Assembly: GCA_038373885.1 (NCBI GenBank)
Contig: JAWZYV010012530.1
Location: 868,001-932,000, forward strand
Length of the DNA stretch: 64,000 nucleotides
From: Cheiracanthium punctorium
Lineage: Eukaryota; Arthropoda; Arachnida; Araneae; Cheiracanthiidae
Direction of reading: 5' to 3'
Shown one piece after another: positions 1-10,765 of this stretch (position 1 is its first letter; each line of letters opens with the position of its first letter). Under the pieces are notes generated by a model. It was not told the origin of the DNA and made no database searches. It was given only the letters and a program-made list of their open reading frames with translations. The position numbers and the translations under genes are program-made.

Positions 1-515
1 CGGGGAACTAATCTCCTTAAAACATCTGCGAGCTTTACAAGTTGGCAATAGCCAAAGAACTGATCACTACCAAGCGGCAGTTGATTGAAATTAAAATCAG
101 AGAATGACATCATAATACCCAATTCCAACAACATGCAAAAGTATGTGTAATGGGCATGTCCCGAATAAAATCTGTCATTGCATCAAAGGTTGGCACCACC
201 ACCAAATACTAAAATTATTTGCATAACATTTTCATTGAATGAAAATATTACTTTAACCAAAAAATAAGATAGATCTACGTAATATGTTGTTTTATGATAT
301 AAATACAGAGAGAGGGGGATACTCTCACATAAATAAAAAATACCTGCAAAACCTAAAACCAGGTTTTTATTCAAGAAATTAGCTAAAACAAGAAAACACA
401 CAAATGAGAGTACTGTTTCTAAATAGTTTGGCCAACTACTATTCACAAATTTTGGGACTAGATGCAGTTTTAAATTAAATTCCCATATTAAAGAAAAATT
501 ATTCATTATTTTCAA
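1..515 (-). pseudogene. Broken membrane-protein-like open frame, not recognised
   Basis: On the minus strand an ATG at 515 opens 110 codons up to a TGA at 183-185. The same frame then continues without a further stop for about 60 codons to the window edge, so roughly 170 codons are interrupted once. The translation is rich in hydrophobic stretches that could be three or four membrane segments (near residues 30-50, 54-72 and 82-105, plus one after the stop around the CMLLELGIMMSF stretch). A long frame in AT-rich DNA can arise by chance, but the predicted segments and the continuation past one stop suggest a decayed or partial membrane-protein gene. A splice acceptor (CAATGACAG) lies just after the TGA, so the stop could also fall in a short intron. 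I do not recognise a family. Confidence 0.3.
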
Positions 516-569
516 AATGAAAGATTTGCATAAAAGAATATGAGAGCCATGTCTTTCTCCTATTTTTTT

Positions 570-1440
570 AATAAAATTGAATTCCGATCTTGAAACAACA
601 ATCAGATCGATCTTCTTTAAAGATTTATACTGATGGTAGCAAAAGCAAAGGGGGGATTTCTGGTAGTGGTTTACATTCCTACTCCTACCGGTGCTTTGTA
701 GTTTAAGATCAAAAACCCTAATTTTTGTTCAGTTTTTAGATTAGAGCTTATTGACATCAGAAGAGGCATGCAGTACATAGTTCAGGTGCAGGATCATTTC
801 CAAGACATCTGGATCTTAACTGACATTCGCGCTTCAATTCAGCACCTCTCTAATTGGGGTACTGTTAGAGACCAGACTCTAGCCTGGGCATTTTAAATCT
901 ACTTGACAAACTTTCACCTAGTCATACCATACAGTTTCAGTGGATCCCTTCACATGCTGGGATTGAAGGTAATGAAAAAGCTGACTCCTTGGCCAGGTCC
1001 GCTGCTGAGGAGGGTGTGAGTCATTGTGGGAAGCTCATCTTTAGCGAGATTTCTTTGCTGTCAAAAATGGAATTGAACAAGTTTTCGGAAACTCCTCCCA
1101 TCCACTCCCATAATAGTATTTTGCAAAAAATCCGGGTGGGCGTTTCCAGCTTAGACTTATATCCCACCAAACTGTTTTCTCGCGCTTCTTGAGTGGCCAT
1201 ACTTGAGCCCACACTTTTCGGCAGGGCCAAAAAATTTACCCTGAGTGCCATTGATGTTCAGAAGACATGCCCCCCCTCCTGCTAAACAGTTTGGTTTGTT
1301 TGTGTTTTAACAAAGACGAAATTCTGCGGGATCCTCAACTTTTTTTAGGCTTTTTAGACGTTTTCGGATTCATGGGGATTGTCTAGCCCTGCTAGATGAT
1401 TCCGAGATTAGTAACAACAGCAACAACAACAATCAGAAAA
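570..1440 (+). pseudogene. 5'-truncated LINE relic: RNase H domain and 3' tail
   Basis: The conserved start of a retrotransposon RNase H domain, IYTDGSKSKGG, is readable at 623-655. DIWILTDIRASIQHLSNW follows at 804-857 in another frame, and the C-terminal signature WIPSHAGIEGNEKADSLARS at 941-1000 in the first frame. At least two frameshifts and several stops separate these blocks, so the gene is dead. The copy ends in an AAC-rich tail at 1411-1436, as many non-LTR elements do. No reverse transcriptase is visible upstream, so the copy is probably 5'-truncated. An RNase H domain after the reverse transcriptase is found in I-like and R1-like clades; the exact clade is inference. Short open frames at 989-1251 are fragments of this relic. 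Confidence 0.75.
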
Positions 1441-1538
1441 TGAATCATACTTATTGATATGTTTAATGGTCACTGCAAATGCTGAAACATAGTGGAATTC
1501 GAAAGTGAAACCAATGAACATTAAGTGTTTAAGTTAGG

Positions 1539-1758
1539 TTTGTGGTTGAGTGGCAACGCTGCTCTAGGGTGATCTGCCAAGGATGGGGGGTACCTTGGCA
1601 GGAGGCCTTTCTAAGGGGTTCTAATGCGTATTCACGTTACATCTGGAGAAAACCTAGCGTAAATCCAGACCGTTAGATCCACAGCCGTGCGATGGGATGC
1701 CTTCATACTTCGGCCGTCTACCATTTTCAGTGACATAACCACTGTGCCATGGTGATGC
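1539..1758 (-). mobile_element. tRNA-derived SINE with perfect 14-bp target duplication
   Basis: Read on the minus strand the copy starts CACCATGGCACAGTGGTTAT, an A-box-like tRNA start (TGGCACAGTGG), and continues through the shared body containing ATCTAACGGTCTGG and ACGTGAATACGC. The B-box region is damaged here. The 14-bp sequence GTGTTTAAGTTAGG flanks it exactly at 1525-1538 and 1759-1772, the mark of LINE-driven retroposition. Related copies lie at 14859-15055, 17735-17974, 34549-34783 and 46840-47010, with fragments at 14370-14445, 34110-34195 and 50808-50965. Confidence 0.8.
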
Positions 1759-1879
1759 GTGTTTAAGTTAGGGCGCATTCAGGAACGTTCTCCTGCTTGC
1801 CTGGCAGTACTGGCCAGCTCTCGTTACTGAACGAGTTGTTTTACGGGAAACTTTCTGGAGTTTACCGCTACATTTTGGA

Positions 1880-2287
1880 TGAACGGATTGTAATCGAATT
1901 TAGTACATAGATTATGCATGAGATCCGCTTAAGGAATTTTGAAAAAAAATTAGTTAAAAAATGTACACTGGGGGCGCTTTTCACGAAAAAAAAAACAAAA
2001 AAAACTCAGCAAATTTACTATCGGAAATGGGTAAATCGAAATGTACGAACAATTTCAACATTTATTCAATACTTTTTGAGGATTTAATAAACAATTTTGA
2101 CATTTTTTGAGCTGAATTCCGTATGCAAAGCTCCACCTAGTGAACATTTTTTGAAACAAACTTTAAAGGAAATCTTTTTATCAGCATATTTCGTGTACAG
2201 CCTATATGCCAAATTTGGTTGCAATCGACTCGCCCGTTTCAGCTGAAGAATGATGTTGATAGGGGAAGTTAAATTATAACCATCTTG
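1880..2287. mobile_element. Eroded MITE, same family as 8006-8442
   Basis: The right half matches the element at 8006-8442 almost segment by segment: a GCAAAGCTCCACCTAGTG block, a TATATGCCAAATTTGGTTGC block and the terminus AAATTATAACCATCTTG followed by TA. The left terminus is not recognisable, so this copy is truncated or diverged. It has no coding capacity. Confidence 0.55.
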
Positions 2288-2583
2288 TATTTTTTACTTA
2301 ATTATTCACTGGGAATAATTTACAGTAAAGTAAGATTAAAGTTATAGGAAAATAAGTTCTTTATAATTTAAATTTATCCTTTTAACTATTTAACGATCAT
2401 TATTTTTAATTTAATTAATTGCAATGAACTATAAAATATACGAAAATGATGTTAAAAAGAAAAAAAAAGAGATTACACATTGAAAGGAATCTCAACAAAA
2501 TAGGAATTTATGATAAAATTCAGAAAGCATTTCGAGCTTCAGTGACGCTGCATGAGAATCGTGTGTCTCATCGTAAATCTTTA

Positions 2584-2742
2584 CGGGCCTGCTTGTGTAC
2601 TTTGATGAGTCATCCAAAGAGACCGACAGATGCTCACTTATTGGTTCCAGCAATTAGATACTCATATAACGGTCGAATCTAACCAATTAGAAACATGTGT
2701 AGGCCTCTTTGGATGACTCATCGAAGTACGCAAGCAGGCCCG
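2584..2742. repeat. Inverted repeat, 45-bp arms with about 69-bp loop
   Basis: The arms 2584-2628 and 2698-2742 are near-perfect reverse complements, sharing CGGGCCTGCTTG at the outer end and GATGAGTCATCCAAAGAG in the middle. The segment is GC-richer than its surroundings. It may be a small foldback element or a stem-loop transcript source. Open frames overlapping it are incidental. Confidence 0.6.
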
Positions 2743-3534
2743 GTTGAAGACTCAAGATGGCCCCGATCTGATCCCCTTTCTCACTACAGTTAATTTTATA
2801 CACAATTCCCATGCGGCGACACTGAGGATTTGCTCACCTACGCCATCTGTTGGCATTTTTTACATTATTTTTTCTTTGCAATAAAATCCCATGTCATTTC
2901 AAACATGTATGCCCATTTTTACAGATTTCTTCAGTGCGAACAACCGAACTCAGTAATTTACGTCTTACTTTTCCAATGTTCGCCACTTTACCTCTCTGCC
3001 TACATTATTCTGTGAAATTATTGACTTTTCGGTACTTATTTATTATCCCGAGGGTCCGCCAAGACGAGCAATTTTTTGCCAAGATAAATGCCGGACAAAT
3101 GAAGTAATTCATGGTTAGAAATACGTTTGGCAATAGTTTGCCAGCACATTTGACACAGTTAACGGACTTTCAGGTCACCCGACATTTTGGACGAGGTTTT
3201 GCAGTGAACGTGTTTCAAAAGTGTTTGAATTTAGTATAATTCCAAAGCATATTTCTTAAACACACACGCACGCAGGTAAGAAATACGAATACCTTGAATG
3301 ATTTCCGACTCAAACTTGTTGAAAATTTATCGGGAGGGGAAGAACTTAGAAGAGAAAAAGAGAGAAAATACTTTAATCCGCCAACTTTGCACTTTTTATT
3401 AAACAGTCTTGTACCTATTTAAAAGAAAATAAAAAAATAATCTCCCAGAGATCTTCTTTCGTAAATGCCACAAAGTAGATATTTTATTCATTATTAACGG
3501 TGCAGCTGAAACATAATTTTTTCTGTTCCCTTAG

Positions 3535-5188
3535 CTTCCGTGCTTGCTTCTTGGAATTAGAAAAGGAACTTGTAGAAAATTTGAAAGAAGGCATTCGAAA
3601 TGAACCTATGAAATATATGTTTGCACATTACGTACTTCTGCAAACAAAGAAAGAACTCAGAAATAATTTCAAGAAAATTTTAGCAAATGAAATCGACTCT
3701 TTGGATGGAAAATTATTTAAAATTTCAGAAATCTCTCAATGGAATATACTGGATAAGAAAACTAAAAAAGTTGTCGTACGTTGGATAAATTATGCAAATA
3801 TGATAACAAAGGCCATTTATCAACTCAAAAAGGACTTGTAAGTATAAATCGTTAAGGAACACTTACATGTTCATTTCTTTGACCCCATGTATTACAGAAA
3901 ATATATTTAACCTCTTAAGCCTCGCTCCCGTTAAAATCACGGGCTAAGCATTCTCCCTGTATTTCTCGTGTCCGTCATATTTCAGGACAATAGTGTTCAA
4001 ATGTTATGCGACAGAAAAATAAAGGCATTTCAGTTCTTATGCACGGAATGTTTTATATCGCATTTTGCACAACAGATGACAATATCAGACTATTTTTTAA
4101 CTTAATTCGTAGATAGTTTATTTTTAAATAGATGGTATCAGTACTTAAATACTTGTATTTGTGATATGTATTGTGTAATTAGCTCCTTTTTCTTACTAAT
4201 ATTCAAAGAAAACTTTACGAATCAATATTTATTTATTTTACGAAGTAAGTTTAATAAAATTCTCCTGTAGTGCTTAAACTATATATTTTTAATGATTCTC
4301 TGCTTACTACAAATTAAGGGGTTAAGGGTTTAAATTTTACTCGCGGTAATCACTGGTAACAAATGTATCAATATTCTTCTATTACATACATAGGTACAGC
4401 AAGGATTGATAATTGCACTCTTTTGTAAAGTCAAGCAGATGCATCTGCAAGAAAATCTTTCGAACTTAATCGTAAACTTTTAAGTTGTGAAAACCTGTAT
4501 TTATTACAGAGGCTTTTTCTTTTCACAGCATTTTGCAATTAAAGAATAGGACAGAAATTAGATTAGATACATTTTGAAAAGTACACTATAGGGAATCGGT
4601 GGCTTAGATAACGAGGATTTATAAGCAGATTCTTGGAACTAAGCACATAAGTCCGAAAATACATGTTACAACAACTACGAAGGACACTAAGTTATTTCAA
4701 ATTGCCACTCTTCCCCCCGCCCCCCCCAAAAAAAATTAAATTTACAAAAGTTCCTAAAATATAAGTAATGGTTTGACAAATATGCTGTTTTTCAGATATT
4801 TTTGAAGTGAATTTTCCGTTTTGGAACTTTTTAATAAACTTTTAAAATTCTCCAGGTTTATCTTTTGTACCGTAATATCGTTTATTAGTAAGATTCCAAA
4901 ATTTTCTCACTATCTGTCATTTTTTAATACATTATCCTTTGAATCCTTTTAAAGGCAAACACGCTATCTGATTTTTTCTAAAACATAAATTTATTTTCTG
5001 TTTGAAAAACTGAAATTATAAATTGCGGTCTTTCTATTTCACTTGAATACAGATTAAAAATAAACCAAAATCATAGATGTGATTAGAACTTAAACATCTA
5101 ATTGTGTTTCTTTTTTTTTTTTAGGTGTGAGGAATTTCCAAAGTATACATTTTTGCTGCCTCTATTCCTCACTTATGAAATTGAATAA
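3535..5188 (+). CDS. 3' part of an unrecognised cellular gene, two exons
   Basis: Exon A spans 3535-3837: it follows a pyrimidine-rich acceptor (TTCTGTTCCCTTAG) and ends at a consensus donor GTAAGTAT. Exon B spans 5125-5188 after a long T-tract acceptor. The split codon joins in frame (TT plus G, leucine) and the frame runs a further 20 codons to TAA at 5186-5188, which overlaps an AATAAA signal at 5184-5189. Exon A encodes about 101 residues that look mainly helical and charged (LELEKELVENLKEG, KVVVRWINYANMITKAIY). Exon B encodes a cysteine followed by EEFPKYTFLLPLFLTYEIE. I do not recognise a family, so no function is assigned. The start is not resolved: exon A is open back to its acceptor, so it is probably internal, but an ATG at 3609 could also initiate. 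A donor-like GCAG/GTAAGA at 3276 might close an upstream, possibly untranslated, exon. Agreement of splice sites, phase and stop supports a real gene; chance cannot be excluded. Confidence 0.5.
3838..5124 (+). other. Putative intron of the 3535-5188 gene
   Basis: AT-rich sequence between donor GTAAGT and a T-rich acceptor. It carries a C tract near 4713-4726 and no recognisable element or RNA gene. Confidence 0.45.
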
Positions 5189-5219
5189 ATCACTATACAT
5201 CAACAAGAAAGACCCTGGC

Positions 5220-6530
5220 ACAAAATTATCTTTCTTCAGATTTCAATATACAAACTGAAACAGAGCTTTCCATTGTTACAATGTAAATAGTTTATTCGTA
5301 TCTCGAAATTCAGAGTTCCAGATTGCCAAATAGAACCAGATGCCAGAGAATGTCCTCCTGTTTTTCTAATTTGATTTTTCCAACTGAAACACAGCCTGCT
5401 ATCGTCATAAAATATAACAGTTTACATGCATCCTGAAATCATTAGCTCAAGACTGCTAAATACCGTTAGAATACTGCAAATTTACTTATTTGAAATTAAA
5501 CATTCCAAGTGAAATTAATGTCAAATACCCTGAGAACTCTAATTGAAGCACAGTCCGATTTCGTCACAGATTATAGACAGTTTACTCGCTTCCTGAAATC
5601 CTTCGCTCCAGATTTTCAAATAGCTAAGATGCCACTGATTGTATATCTGTATCTAAAAATTGAACTTTTCTACTGAAACACAGTCTGCTTTCGCCACAAA
5701 TAATTCATTCGCTTCTTGAAGTCCTTAGCTCCAGATTATCAAATATCATCAAATGCCAGAGAATCTACTTAGCCTACGAAATTTGAGCTTTCCTGCTGAA
5801 ACAAGTCTGTTTTCATCACAATAGTTTACTCTTATCCTGAAATTCAGAACTCTAGATTGTCTAGAAGCTTCAGGTGCCAGTGAATCTACTCTCTCTGAAA
5901 TCGGAGCGTACTAATTGAAGAACACAGCCTGAATTCATCACAGATTATAGACAGTTAACTTGTTCCGTGAAATCCTTAGCTCCCGATTTTCAAAAAGCTA
6001 ACATGCCAGTGATTGTATTTTAGTTTCTGAAAATTGATCTTTCCAACTGGAACGCAGTTTGCTTCCGCCACAATACAAATAGTTCATTAGCTTTTTAAAG
6101 AACTTACCTCCAGATTATCAAGTATCATCAAATGCTAGAGAATATACTTAGCCTACAAAATTTGGACTTTCCTTCTGAAACGAGCCTGTTTTCATCACCA
6201 TAGTTGATTAGTATCCTGAAATTCAGAACTCCAGATTGTCTAACAGCTTCAGGTGCCAGTGAATTTACTCTCTCTGAAATCGGAACGTACTAATTGAAGG
6301 ACACACAGCCTGATTTCGTCACGGACTGTAGACAGTTCCTGACTGATTGTAGACAGTTCCGTAGACTCGCTTCCTGAAATCCTTAGCTCTCGATTTTCAA
6401 TAGCGTCAGATGCCAGTGACTATATTTCTCTTTTTAAAATTTGAACTTTCCAACTGAAACACAACCTGCTTTTGTAAGAATAGTTTATTCTCATCTTGAA
6501 ATTCAGAATACGAAACTGTTTATCTCCAGC
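5220..6530. repeat. Satellite array with higher-order repeat of about 380 bp
   Basis: About ten monomers of 120-160 bp follow one another; the recurring anchor is CTGAAACACAGCCTG, seen in variants near 5255, 5385, 5545, 5670, 5790, 5915, 6040, 6170, 6290 and 6450. Three monomer types alternate. A type with GATTTTCAAATAGCTAAGATG recurs at about 5610, 5985 and 6390, one with CCAGATTATCAAATATCATC at about 5733 and 6112, and one with GCTTCAGGTGCCAGTGAAT at about 5867 and 6246. Same-type copies sit about 375-405 bp apart, so the array has a three-monomer higher-order unit. The first monomers are the most divergent. Confidence 0.75.
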
Positions 6531-6664
6531 CAGCCATAGAATAGATTTCAGTAGACGGAACATTTGTGGAGTAAATTTGAGCATATAAGCATCGCCATAG
6601 TGACCTTTTAACAACCAAATAAGCTTCGTTACATTTTTCTTAAGATTGCCTGAACGTGTTGTAC

Positions 6665-7022
6665 TAGTGACTATTACTAACCAGAGTCCGCTGCAGAAGT
6701 CATCAACATTGCTGGGCTATACTGTGACTGTTTCCTACCTAACCTAGGGCCTCTGCAAGATTCATCAACATCGCAGGACCTGATTATGACTATTATTAAC
6801 CAAGGGCTTCTGTACAAGTCATCTATATTGCAGAACCCGACTATGGATTTTACTAACCAAAGGCCTGTGCACAAATCATCTACATTACAGGACCCGACTG
6901 TGACTTTTACTAACCAAGGGCCTGTGCAGATATCATCTACATTACAGGACCCGACTGTGACTTTTACTAACCAAGGGCCTGTGCAGATATCATCTACATT
7001 ACAGGACCCGACTGTGACTATT
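6665..7022. repeat. 57-bp minisatellite, six copies, open frame across it
   Basis: Units carry ACTAACCAAGGGCCTGTGCA followed by ATCATCTACATTACAGGACC. The last three copies (from 6851, 6908 and 6965) are 57 bp each and nearly identical; the earlier three are about 57-61 bp and progressively diverged. Because 57 is a multiple of three, a plus-strand frame stays open from 6786 to 7136 (116 codons) with a 19-residue repeat containing TNQGPVQISSTLQDPTVT. I see no splice or expression signal and regard the frame as a by-product of the unit length. Confidence 0.8.
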
Positions 7023-8005
7023 TATCCCGAATATGACTGCTTTCCCTTCGAGTGTGACTGCTTCTCTTGTCTTCCGCCGTGTCTCCTCTTCTCTGCCGCC
7101 ATGCAATCAGCAAAGGTTTCCGCTAGGTCTTCATGACCTAGTTGGTACCTGGTCACCGTAGTCCTCTCAACAACATCATCGAGAGTGAAGTGCGGTGGCC
7201 GAAAGGGGAGTGTTTATAGAGCATTTCGAAGTAACAAAACATAGAGGTCAAACCTCACCGTACTCTGAAATAGTTTTAGACATAATAAGGGATCTGAAAG
7301 TATAAACTAAAATTATCTTACAAATCTCGATAGCAAATTAACCATCTCAAGTGAAAGAAAAAAGCGTTTAACAAATTTAATCCTTTGTAATAGCATTCAA
7401 CATGATGACATTAATATCGTTTATTGCTTTTCACAACCGCTTTTCTCGTATGAAAATGCAGAAAGACATATTTCTTTACTCCCTCAGTTATTGTAGTTAG
7501 TTGCAAGGTTTCTCGAAATGCTCTATTCTAAGGTAGCCCACCTCCACGTGGTACTCCCCGGGCAACATTTCAAGAGAGCATAAAGCTCAGCTTTGTGGTT
7601 CTTGAAATGGCAAAGAGGCTACCAAACTGTAACAAGAACAAATCTGTAAAAATAGAATACCAAATTCTCAAGGGTACAAAAATTTCCAGTAATTGAAAAG
7701 CTCATTGTATTTCGTTAAAAGAAATATAAAGGTATATGCTAATATGTGAGAAATCTAAATTCAAAAGTTTATTCAACAAATTGACCACACAGATAGAGAG
7801 CCTGATATTAATAATACTATCCAATTAAGCATGAACGAAAACTGAGTAAACTAATATAATTGTAAAGCTTTAGATTTTTTCAATCTAAAGTTCATACTAA
7901 ATATGCTTTGTTCGGTTAAACAAAGACTTTGTTGTTATTTCATCACCATGGACATTTTAGAGACTCTAAAACAGAGCTTTTGTTTCTGTTTCTAGGATTT
8001 ATATA
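7023..8005. other. Non-coding stretch with a spaced 13-bp inverted motif
   Basis: Nothing coding is evident. TAGAGCATTTCGA at 7217-7229 recurs inverted at 7513-7525, each inside a GC-richer block (7140-7230 and 7525-7570), which may mark the ends of a small unidentified element. A short hairpin (CTTTAGATT/AATCTAAAG) lies near 7868-7887. Confidence 0.3.
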
Positions 8006-8442
8006 CAGGGTGACTATGATAAAACTACTCGCTATAAACAGCATTCTGCAGCTGAAACACTCCAGCAGATTGTCTGCAACTTGACATATACACTGTATAT
8101 GAGATATGCCCAAAGAAGTTTTCCGAAAACTTTAATTCAAAAAATGTCCACTAGGCCGCGCTTTGTATTTAAAACCAGCAAATTTAGCAAAAAAAATGGA
8201 TAAAAAGGAATTTAGAAAAAAATGCAATGTTTATTCAACAGATTTTAAACATTTATTAACTAATTTGGATGATTTCTTGCGCTGAATTCACCAGGTTCCC
8301 ATGCAAAGCGCCACCTAGTGGACAGTTTTTGAACTTAAAAAAATCTCTCCTGACCAGTCCATATGCCAAAATTGGTGGCAATCTACTCACTTTTTCATCT
8401 ACAGAATATTGCTTTTAGGTGAAGTTAAGTTATAACCACCTG
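8006..8442. mobile_element. Long-TIR MITE, TA-flanked
   Basis: Begins CAGGGTGACTATGATAAA after TA and ends TTATAACCACCTG before TA. The two halves are diverged inverted copies: TGTCCACTAGGCCGCGCTTTG near 8144-8164 opposes CAAAGCGCCACCTAGTGGAC near 8304-8323. It has no coding frame. The TA duplication and CAGG terminus fit a Tc1/mariner-mobilised element. Confidence 0.7.
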
Positions 8443-8482
8443 TACTGTTAGAGCTAAGCGGTTTTTTTAATGTCTACTTATA

Positions 8483-8915
8483 CAGGGTGAATCTGAACTC
8501 TTGGACAAAACTTAATGAGGTTATAGGGCACATAATAAGGAATCAGAATCACACAGCAATGTGGGGTCGGCAACATCGTCTTCATGCAGCTGTTAATAAT
8601 CACTTTGCTGAAACAACAATGCACTTTCCGACCCTTGTTCGTCAGAAACTAATGCATTTTTCTCCGAAAACAGAAGACTAATATTCATAGTTTAAAAATT
8701 CTATATTATTTCACGGATGAAATTTTTGGAGACGAGCCTATTGTTTATGAAACCTGGTTAAGAAATTACACGAACACTTCAATACTTTTCACAAAGTGAT
8801 TATTACCGGGTAAGTGAAAACTGCGTTTTTGACCCCACATTGCAATGTGATTCTGATTCCTTATTATGTGCCCTATCACCATTAAAGTTTTGCCCAAGAG
8901 TTTAGATTCACCCTG
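8483..8915. mobile_element. Mariner-type MITE with about 130-bp terminal inverted repeats
   Basis: Starts CAGGGTGAATCTGAACTCTT, ends AGAGTTTAGATTCACCCTG, with TA on both sides. The arms run about 130 bp and share GGGCACATAATAAGGAATCA and TAATAATCACTTTG. The same architecture recurs at 38272-38713 and 38746-39168. The right terminus resembles that of the mariner relic at 29140-29515, a possible former transposase source. Confidence 0.8.
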
Positions 8916-8917
8916 TA

Positions 8918-10327
8918 TAGAGGAAGCATTGTCCCACAAATTTTTCGGAAAAATGTCAGTTGTATGCAGTCGACTTCTATGGTTATACTTCGATTGCTTG
9001 CTTCCCTCGCCAATGATTGATCTTTGCCATGAGAGAATTCCCATTTGAATACTTTTATTTGAATAATGGTTTTTAACATTCGAATGTGACCGAACAAAAA
9101 AATTCAGAAATAAAGCGGAGAAAATCCCTTCCATTATTTAGGATATCGTTTCTTTATATTTAAGAAATTTCGAACCTACGCATTTAACACCTACCGAAGA
9201 TCTGATAAGTATGCAAAGAAAAACTTACTAGATATCTGCGAATTCTCGTCGACATATTTTTGGTATAGAAAGTAACACTTTTGAATTTCCACAAATCTTT
9301 ATGTTAAGATCAGAAACATCAAATCTTAAGACAAAATAACTTTTTTTGTGTGTATTTTAGTACTGCGTGTTTTTAAATCGAAGTTTCAGTGAAGCTATGA
9401 AAACTATTAAATAGGCGTGTTACTTAAGCCTGTAACTGAAATTAGTACAGTTTTACATAATGATTTATTAGAATAAAACTATTTTCTTCTTAAGTAAAGT
9501 AAGTTAAGTAAATCTAGATTTTTTAAAAATAACTAATGAGGTTTTGCTTATCTACATATAGACGTGTCAGATAGACATTAACTCTTAGATTATTACCATT
9601 AGAGAGGTTATTAATTTGAAACATCGAAAATTTTTCAACAGTTTTCGAGCAATCGTATTTTTCAATGTTGAAAATACTTCATGCATCATGGTCGTCATGT
9701 TTGGTGATTTTTCGGCAGCGTTAAGACCTAAGAAACGCACAAAAGCAAATTCAACTCATGGAAAAAGAAAGAATAATAATAAAAATTCTTCCTTTGGTTT
9801 ATTAAAATAGTTTTTGGGTACGAAAAGATAGAGGAAACGAATTTATTTGAAAATTGAACATGGATTATGATATACTTTCCAATATAATGAAACCAGAAAA
9901 CAATTAAGGCGGACGCGTAGATAAGGATACATTGAACAGCATAAAAAATCAGAAAAATAGAGTCGACCAGTGGATACATTCGTGGATATTTGCGTATGGT
10001 AATCGTGGATATATTTTCTAACATGATGGAAACAAGAAAACAAATAGGGAAGATGCATGGATTCTGATACACTTTTAACAATAACAAGTGTGACATTTGA
10101 AAGAATTTCAGATATATATATTTTCATATTTAAAATTATATATATAACTCTTATATGTAGTCAGAGGTACGGTATTTATTCCCGTGATAAACGTACTAAC
10201 TGAGTTAAACATATTTTGAATATATACAGTCAGTAGTATAACTATCTTTGACATCGCCATGTGCTATAAATTCTCCTGTCTGGCAAAAGCAATTACACTT
10301 TATTTAAAAATACAGTGATCAATCTAA
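8918..10327. other. AT-rich stretch without identified genes
   Basis: I see no supported gene. A weak direct repeat of about 80 bp (around 9855-9935 and 9995-10075, both with GAAAACAA and GGAT..ATA blocks) is present. Overlapping short frames on both strands at 9728-10127 look like chance. Confidence 0.4.
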
Positions 10328-10510
10328 GCAACATTTTGTAACTGCAAGTCAAATGACAGAATTTTTGCTTTGACTGAGACTAACAGGATCCCAACTGATT
10401 GCGTTATAAAAAATAATGTTTCTGGTTGTACTCCATTTATCACTGGTACTGACAGGGTTATATTGTATGCAACGACATTTCTGAATAAGTCAGGATTCAC
10501 CATGAGATAT
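10328..10510 (+). CDS. Candidate exon, possibly CUB-like
   Basis: The frame is open from 10328 through 10570. The part up to about 10510 reads like a protein domain with cysteines and the ending GFTMRYRIS, preceded by DRVILYATTFLNKS. CUB domains commonly end with a GF-x-x-x-Y pattern after a hydrophobic beta strand, so a CUB-like C-terminal half is possible, but this is pattern recognition by eye. AATGACAG at 10352-10359 could be an acceptor. The only GT near the domain end (10511) is a weak donor. It lies 250 bp before the candidate exon at 10766, and the two could belong to one gene, though the phases do not match with these sites. Confidence 0.25.
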
Positions 10511-10765
10511 CGTATTTCACATTCATTTTCATTAAGACAATTTACCCAAAAGAAATTTAACCCTAAATAAAATTTCGACGGTATTTAAGCTAATTATTAC
10601 CTGGCTATGGATTTTTACTACCTTAACGCTTTAATTATCCTCAATGAAATCAGCCATTTTATAAGAACAATTTACGGATGACTAAAAAGATGAAAATTTA
10701 AAAAAATGGAACATACCTTACTGTTGGTTAAATTTATTCGATACTTTGTTTTAAACTATTTCCAG

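Noticed and set aside
183..185. TGA as a selenocysteine codon
   Set aside because: I saw no SECIS-like element and no selenoprotein similarity; decay or an intron is simpler.
5220..7022. CRISPR-like array
   Set aside because: The units are contiguous satellite and minisatellite monomers without unique spacers, in a eukaryotic context.
6786..7136. Repeat-containing protein of 116 residues
   Set aside because: The frame is explained by a unit length divisible by three; there is no promoter, splice or polyadenylation evidence.
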